In this document: positions 6,503 through 11,730 of the stretch, one piece after another
Layout: each line of letters opens with the position of its first letter
How positions within the stretch are numbered: position 1 is the stretch's first letter
NCBI GenBank assembly: GCA_010027395.1
Contig: RGVD01000063.1
Location: forward strand, 1-11,730
Reading direction: 5' to 3'
Source: Bacteroidota bacterium
GTDB taxonomy: Bacteria; Bacteroidota; Bacteroidia; UKL13-3
DNA length: 11,730 nucleotides
Program-made: the position numbers and the translations under genes
Notes under the pieces: model-generated
Told to the model about the DNA's origin: nothing
Databases searched by the model: none
Seen by the model: the letters and a program-made list of their open reading frames with translations, nothing else

Positions 6503-9500
6503 TTAAAGGTCTAGTTGTTCTGATAATTTTTTAAATATATACTCATCATCATCTTCTTCTATTATTTCTACAGGAGTATCTTGCTGTTTATCTTCAGATG
6601 ATATCACTTCTGAATCCAAATAATTTACTAATTTTGCTATCGTTGGATAATCAAAAGTTAATGTTGAGGATAACTGACAATCTAGTGTATCTTGTAGCTT
6701 GTTTTTAAACTCTATAGCTGTTAAAGAGTTCATCCCTAGCTCGAAAAATCCTTGATCTTCCTCAAAGGATTGTTTACCAAGCTCATAGCCAAGTACTTGA
6801 CATATTTCTGATTCAACATATTCTACCAGTATTTTTCTTCTGTTAGCTACATTAGCTTTTCGTAATTCTAATAGCACCCCAGACTGCTTATCTTTCTTTT
6901 TTATTGCTTTTAATACTTCAAAAAAGTTGTTTTGATCAGGATATTTATTCCAATTAGTCGGCATCACCCCAATATGGGCATAATTAGTCCCTAGCAATTT
7001 TTCAAAAATTAATACTCCTTCATCTATATTAATGGTTCTCATGCCCATATTGGACCAATGCTCTAATAATTCTTTTTTTGCTCCCATACCAGCTCCATCC
7101 CAAGGTCCCCAACTAATACTGATTGCTGGTAGATTTTTTGATCTACGATAATGACAAAATATGTCCATAAAATAATTTGCTGCTGCATAATTTCCTTGTC
7201 CTATAGCTCCTATTACTGAAGTCATTGAGGAAAAACATACAAAAAAATCTAAGTCTTGGTTTTTTGTTAGATTATGTAAATTCCAAGTCCCTTGTATTTT
7301 AGGGGCAAGGACTTTTTGAAAGCTTGATTCCGTGTGATTAGATAATAAACGATCATCTAACACGCCAGCAGTATGTATTACACCTTTTAAAGGTACAGAT
7401 ATATTGAGTTGGTCTATTTTATTCTGAGATATATCAAGCTTCAATACTTTGATATTTACTCCGTTGTTCTTAAAAGATTCAAGAACAGATTTTGCATGTT
7501 CTGTCGTTGCTCCACTGCGACTGAGTAATACTAAATGCTTAGCACCACGTTCTACTAATAGTTGAGTTATTCGCATTCCAAGTGCTCCAAAGGCTCCTGT
7601 AACAAGGTATGCAGATTTTGGGTCAATATGATACGAACTGCTAGTCTGTATTATATGTTCATATTGTAAACGGGCGATATAGCGCAACCCATTTTTATAT
7701 ACTACTTGATTTTCATTATTGTTATATAATATATCTAACAGTATATTTTTAATTAAACCATCAGATACGTGATCATAATCGATAAATATAGGGTTAAGTT
7801 TTGGATGTTCCAGTAGAATCACACGTCCCATACCCCATAATACACTTTGTTGAGGTCTAATTTCAGTATCGCTGTGTACATTACGCGTAATGACACACAG
7901 ACGAGTATTTACAGTATCTAAAGACTGTACTAGACGTAATAGTATTGAACACAGCTGCAAAGATGTATTATTAATACTATCATTCAGTTCTTGGTTTGAA
8001 CCTAAGACAAAAATAACTCCTTGTATAGGACCATTGATTTCCTTAATTATCTTTTGATAATTAAGAGAATTTATGTCGATGCATTTTATATCCTCATTTT
8101 TTAGGAAGCGTTTTATTTCATTTGCTAAAATATCACCGTCTGATAGAACTAGCCAAGTGTTATCCAATTTAGATGTAATATCAACAACATTATTACTAGA
8201 TTCTTTCCATGATATTGAATAAAACCAATCTTTGGTTTTATTCAATATCAAAGCACTTGCATTACCATAGTTAATCTGAAGCTTGGATATTTTTACTAGT
8301 AAATTACCTTCGTTATCAAATAATTCTAAGTCAAAGATAGGAAATGTAGAATTTGTGTGTTGTTTTATATGACACCATATAGAATCTTGCTGCGGACATC
8401 TATAGTATTGTATTGTTCCGACTGACATTATAAAATATGTACTTTTGTTATTATTTTTATCTAAGCATGCTGCAATTAGTTGTAGACACCCATCAAGTAA
8501 CATTGGGTTTAAACAAGATTTACCAATATTAGTTCTAGACTCTATTAATCCCAATACTTGGCTTTTATCTGATGATAAAAAGGCTTGGCTAATAGATTTA
8601 AAACTTGGACCATAATCTACTCCTGTATTAGCAAAATCTTGATAATAGGATTCCACATTTATTGCTGGTTGCTCTAAAAAATTAGATTGTAGACTTGACA
8701 AATCTTGTTTTCTTTGATCTTGGATGTCTTCTATAAGAGTGACCTGGCCTTGTACATGTGTTCCAGTTTGGCCTGAATTATCAAAACTAATAAGCGCAAT
8801 ATCATATGATAAATTTTCTTTTGGTGTACAAACTAGTTGCATGTGTACAAAATTTCTATCTGTAAAAACATAGGATTGTACCAGAACTATATTTTTTATA
8901 GCATAATTTTTATTATCGGGAAACAACAAGCTGGATGCTTCGATAAACATTTCGAGGTAAGTCGATTCTGGAAACACAATTTTCCCAAAAATCTTATGAT
9001 CTTTTATATAACCAAACTGTTCTAAAGATATACGGCAATCAAATGTAATAATCCCGGTTGATGAAGATGTTGTATAACTTTGAACTATAAAATATCCTTT
9101 TTGTTGCTTACTTTTGTTTTCTATCATATATTTGCTTTTATTCCATGCATAAGTTGGTAAATTTACTTTCTTATAATCAACACCTTGATGATAATGATCC
9201 CATATCAAATCTGTGCCTTGTGAGTAAAAGTACGAAACAATGAGTGGTAAAAAATTGTCTATGTTAATACCACCATTGTTTGTAATTGAAAAAACCGCAT
9301 TATCCTCTTGTTGTACAAGAGATGATGCCCCTATTATTACGCTACAGTCACATGTTCTTGTAATTTTTATTGAACCGTCTAACTGATTAGAATGAAATTC
9401 CCAGTACTTAGGAGTATTCACTTCATATGGATTAGATAATGATCCTTTAAATTCTAGATTAATCCCTTTTTTGATAGTTATTTTAGCTATTAGCACTGCA

Positions 9501-11539
9501 AAATTATCTTTTTTAGATATACTGTTATAAATCATGTACAGCATATCTTCTAGAGAAAAAATGCCGGCAACTCCTGCAGCTACGTACTCGCCCATTCCAT
9601 GTCCTAGTACTATTTTAGGTTTTATTCCAATATAGATAATGAGTTTTGCTAGCGCATAATGTATAATTAAACTTATTAGGTTCAATAATAACTTGGTTAC
9701 GTTTTTTTTATTTAAGGCATCGTCCCATTCTTGCTCTGTAATCCAATGATTAACAGTACAAATATCTTTGCACTTGTTTATAATGCTTTGGAAATATGGA
9801 TGGTACTGAAAATGCTTGTACATATGTATACAAACATCTTCGCTCATCTCCTCCATCCCTGAAAATATAAATTCTGTTTTGATATCACTAGCCTCTATAC
9901 CAGATATATAAAAAGCTGTTTTATTAACTGGCACTTCATGAAAGGCATGAATAGATAAATTGATTGTTTGCAAGAGCTGTTCTTTGTTATTTGCAATAAG
10001 CGCTATGCGCTCTTTATAATGAGTGCGTCCAACATTACTGGTAAAACATATATTTTCAATGGAGTCACTTGTATTTTGTAAAAATATTTGTAGTCTTTGC
10101 ATGTTAGCAAATAAAGATACTTTATCTTTAGCACTCACTGTAAGTACCCCTCCTTTACGTATTTGTGGTGGCGGTGTAATATTAAACACAGGTGCTTCCG
10201 AAACAATTATATGACAATTAGTACCACTAAATCCAAAAGCACTAATACCAGCTATTCTTTTTTTATCATTATTAACCCAAGGAGTGTTTTTATCAACTAC
10301 TTCAATTGGTAAATCATTCCATGAAATTCTAGAATTTGGTCTATTAAAATGTAAGCTTGCAGGAATTAAACTATGCTGCATTGCAAGTATCACTTTTATC
10401 ACAGAAGCCAAGCCAGAACAAGCTTCTAGATGTCCTATATTTGTCTTCACAGAACCAACTTTTAACTTGAGATCACGATCGTGGAATACCTCTCCTAGAG
10501 CATTTATTTCTATCGGATCTCCAAGAGCAGTAGCAGTACCATGGGCTTCCACATAATCCACTTCTGCCACCTTAATACCAGAATTTAACATAGCTTGTTG
10601 TATTACTTTTTCTTGTGACGGACCGCTTGGTATAGTAAGACCACCACTTGCACCGTCTTGATTGACTGCAGAACCAATGATCAGACCATGTATGTTATCC
10701 TTATTTTTAATAGCATCGCTTAATCTTTTTAAAATTATTACAGCACATCCTTCACTTCTAACATAACCATTTGCTGAATCATCAAAAGTTTTACATTTTC
10801 CATCTGGAGATAACATGGTTGCTTTTGAAAAACAAATAGACAAACTAGGTTCAAGCAACAAACCTACTCCTCCTACTATAGAGATATCTGATTCATGGTT
10901 ACGTATACTCATTATAGCTTGATGTATTGATACTAATGATGATGAACAAGCGGTATCAATGACCATACTTGGTCCAGTCAAGTTGAGAAAGTATGAAATA
11001 CGACCTGCGGCAGGACTTAACAACGTACCTGTACCAAGATAAGAATCGATCGTATCTTCATTAGATTGCAACCTGACACCATAATCAAAACTACTAATTC
11101 CAATATATACACTAGTAGTAACCTTTGATAGCTTATCTATTGGTTGATTGGCATTCTCTAACGCTTCCACCGTCATCTCCAATAACAAACGTTGTTGAGG
11201 ATCTAATGCTAATGCCTCTTTTGGAGATAAATCAAAAAACCGTGCATCAAAGTCGTATACGTTCTCCAAGTACCCACCATATGGGCTAGTAATTTTATCA
11301 TTTGATTGCCCAGAATAGTATAAGCCAATGTTATAACGATCTGCTGGGATCTTGGATATTGTATCAACATTATCCAATAAAATCTGCCAATACGCATCTA
11401 AATTATTAGCTTGTGGAAACCTACAACTCATTCCTACTACTGCGATTGGCTCAATTTTTTGAGCTTGTATAGATTCTAATTTTTTGTAAGCTGCGGCTAC
11501 AATTTTAAGACTTTCACCAGATAATAACACATCTTTCAT
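6503..11539 (-). CDS. Type I modular PKS: KS - degenerate AT - DH - KR - ACP
   Basis: This 1678-residue single module adds one ketide unit and processes it. Residues 1-29 form a docking leader. KS spans about 30-448 (Cys198, His333, His370 intact). The region 556-745 is a shortened AT lacking its catalytic residues (annotated separately), followed by the linker motif LPTYAW (794-799). DH spans about 815-1093: His848-Gly852-Pro857 match HxxxGxxxxP, DYGPSF is at 975-980, and Asp1016/Gln1020 match the second motif. The KR structural half covers about 1105-1295 and the catalytic half 1308-1500: TGAFGALG at 1314-1321, Lys1414, Tyr1451 and Asn1455. LDD at 1394-1396 marks a B-type KR. There is no ER. 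ACP spans about 1565-1642 with the attachment Ser1605 in LGMNSL, then an acidic tail. DH after a B-type KR predicts a trans alpha,beta-double bond. The ATG overlaps the upstream stop as ATGA, implying translational coupling. Confidence 0.95.
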   Translation of the reverse strand: MKDVLLSGESLKIVAAAYKKLESIQAQKIEPIAVVGMSCRFPQANNLDAYWQILLDNVDTISKIPADRYNIGLYYSGQSNDKITSPYGGYLENVYDFDARFFDLSPKEALALDPQQRLLLEMTVEALENANQPIDKLSKVTTSVYIGISSFDYGVRLQSNEDTIDSYLGTGTLLSPAAGRISYFLNLTGPSMVIDTACSSSLVSIHQAIMSIRNHESDISIVGGVGLLLEPSLSICFSKATMLSPDGKCKTFDDSANGYVRSEGCAVIILKRLSDAIKNKDNIHGLIIGSAVNQDGASGGLTIPSGPSQEKVIQQAMLNSGIKVAEVDYVEAHGTATALGDPIEINALGEVFHDRDLKLKVGSVKTNIGHLEACSGLASVIKVILAMQHSLIPASLHFNRPNSRISWNDLPIEVVDKNTPWVNNDKKRIAGISAFGFSGTNCHIIVSEAPVFNITPPPQIRKGGVLTVSAKDKVSLFANMQRLQIFLQNTSDSIENICFTSNVGRTHYKERIALIANNKEQLLQTINLSIHAFHEVPVNKTAFYISGIEASDIKTEFIFSGMEEMSEDVCIHMYKHFQYHPYFQSIINKCKDICTVNHWITEQEWDDALNKKNVTKLLLNLISLIIHYALAKLIIYIGIKPKIVLGHGMGEYVAAGVAGIFSLEDMLYMIYNSISKKDNFAVLIAKITIKKGINLEFKGSLSNPYEVNTPKYWEFHSNQLDGSIKITRTCDCSVIIGASSLVQQEDNAVFSITNNGGINIDNFLPLIVSYFYSQGTDLIWDHYHQGVDYKKVNLPTYAWNKSKYMIENKSKQQKGYFIVQSYTTSSSTGIITFDCRISLEQFGYIKDHKIFGKIVFPESTYLEMFIEASSLLFPDNKNYAIKNIVLVQSYVFTDRNFVHMQLVCTPKENLSYDIALISFDNSGQTGTHVQGQVTLIEDIQDQRKQDLSSLQSNFLEQPAINVESYYQDFANTGVDYGPSFKSISQAFLSSDKSQVLGLIESRTNIGKSCLNPMLLDGCLQLIAACLDKNNNKSTYFIMSVGTIQYYRCPQQDSIWCHIKQHTNSTFPIFDLELFDNEGNLLVKISKLQINYGNASALILNKTKDWFYSISWKESSNNVVDITSKLDNTWLVLSDGDILANEIKRFLKNEDIKCIDINSLNYQKIIKEINGPIQGVIFVLGSNQELNDSINNTSLQLCSILLRLVQSLDTVNTRLCVITRNVHSDTEIRPQQSVLWGMGRVILLEHPKLNPIFIDYDHVSDGLIKNILLDILYNNNENQVVYKNGLRYIARLQYEHIIQTSSSYHIDPKSAYLVTGAFGALGMRITQLLVERGAKHLVLLSRSGATTEHAKSVLESFKNNGVNIKVLKLDISQNKIDQLNISVPLKGVIHTAGVLDDRLLSNHTESSFQKVLAPKIQGTWNLHNLTKNQDLDFFVCFSSMTSVIGAIGQGNYAAANYFMDIFCHYRRSKNLPAISISWGPWDGAGMGAKKELLEHWSNMGMRTINIDEGVLIFEKLLGTNYAHIGVMPTNWNKYPDQNNFFEVLKAIKKKDKQSGVLLELRKANVANRRKILVEYVESEICQVLGYELGKQSFEEDQGFFELGMNSLTAIEFKNKLQDTLDCQLSSTLTFDYPTIAKLVNYLDSEVISSEDKQQDTPVEIIEEDDDEYIFKKLSEQLDL
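9305..9874 (-). other. Degenerate, truncated acyltransferase domain within the large PKS
   Basis: This segment (residues about 556-745) aligns with the intact AT of the KS-AT protein but has lost every catalytic element. GQGSQ has become FSGMEEM, the nucleophile motif reads GHGMGEY with Gly648 (codon GGA at 9598-9596) in place of Ser, and the HRG arginine is replaced (MIYNS at 669-673). The stretch carrying HAFH, roughly 90-100 residues, is missing. The core still reads EYVAAGVAGIFSLED, nearly the same as in the intact paralogue. The frame is continuous and the flanking KS, linker and DH are intact, so this is an in-frame decayed domain rather than a frameshift. Confidence 0.88.
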
Positions 11540-11730
11540 AGGCTCTCTGTTAAATCTTTTAATTTTTGAAGATCAATTATTTCGTCTTCTTTAGAACCAA
11601 TATCGGAGCTAATTCTATCACTTTGCATGATTTCTTCAGTACGATCAATTTGAATTGATAGTATTTCTTTAGCTATATAAGTTACTAAACTTTTAATATT
11701 AGGATAATCAAATATTAGAGTAGATTTCAA
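11536..11730 (-). CDS. C-terminal end of an upstream type I PKS (partial, ends after an ACP)
   Basis: Only the last 64 codons are visible; the gene continues past base 11730 and its true start is outside. The sequence begins LKSTLIFDYPNIKSLVTYI, which matches the stretch just after helix II of a PKS ACP (the same place in the large PKS reads STLTFDYPTIAKLVNYL), so the preceding part of the ACP is off the window. After it comes an acidic, helical tail of about 40 residues ending LQKLKDLTESL, likely a C-terminal docking element for the next protein. The TGA stop overlaps the ATG of the large PKS as ATGA. Domain content upstream is unknown. Confidence 0.85.
   Translation of the reverse strand: MKSTLIFDYPNIKSLVTYIAKEILSIQIDRTEEIMQSDRISSDIGSKEDEIIDLQKLKDLTESL

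Noticed and set aside
7600..8270. An enoylreductase domain between DH and KR of the large PKS
   Set aside because: The stretch is the KR structural half (about residues 1105-1295). No ER nucleotide-binding motif is present and the length fits a KR alone.
9305..9874. A frameshift or assembly error as the cause of the broken acyltransferase
   Set aside because: The reading frame is continuous through the segment, core AT residues before and after the lost motifs remain, and the linker and DH follow in the same frame. Several separate motifs are changed, which one indel would not explain.

Overview
The window is the downstream end of a type I polyketide synthase (PKS) gene cluster. Every confident gene lies on the minus strand, so the order of transcription runs from high to low coordinates. 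The DNA is AT-rich (about one third GC by eye), most Shine-Dalgarno signals are weak, and genes are packed with gaps of 3 to 30 bp or a 4-bp overlap. A GC-rich palindromic repeat sits in the AT-rich intergenic DNA. Together these suggest an AT-rich, possibly host-associated bacterium. A Rickettsiales-like or Legionellales-like symbiont would fit, and PKS clusters have been reported in a tick Rickettsia, but nothing here fixes the taxon and this is an inference.

Layout in transcription order: (1) 11730-11536, the C-terminal tail of an upstream PKS ending just after an acyl carrier protein (ACP) domain, cut by the window edge. (2) 11539-6503, a 1678-residue PKS module KS - degenerate AT - DH - KR - ACP. 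(3) 6473-3741, a KS-AT protein that stops at the post-AT linker and has no ACP. (4) 3737-2994, a type II thioesterase. (5) 2880-2350, an EF-hand protein of the calerythrin/sarcoplasmic calcium-binding type. (6) 2337-1159, a stand-alone thioester reductase. (7) A hairpin terminator built from a repeated palindrome near 1088-1115. (8) 840-109, an Sfp-type phosphopantetheinyl transferase. The 318-bp gap between (6) and (8) holds two copies of a 17-bp GC-rich repeat, the terminator, and a stretch unusually open on both strands. The first 108 bases hold no supportable gene.

How the genes work together (inference from domain logic): the transferase activates the ACPs. The upstream PKS passes a chain to the KS-DH-KR-ACP module, which extends it and leaves a probably trans double bond. 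The chain can then pass to the KS-AT protein, and the acyl chain may finally be released as an aldehyde or alcohol by the reductase, with the type II thioesterase clearing stalled units. The most unusual point is a complementary defect. The module that has an ACP carries a dead, shortened acyltransferase (catalytic Ser replaced by Gly, HAFH region deleted). The next protein has a fully intact, malonyl-type acyltransferase but no ACP. This suggests the KS-AT protein loads the neighbouring ACP in trans, or that a discrete ACP is encoded elsewhere.
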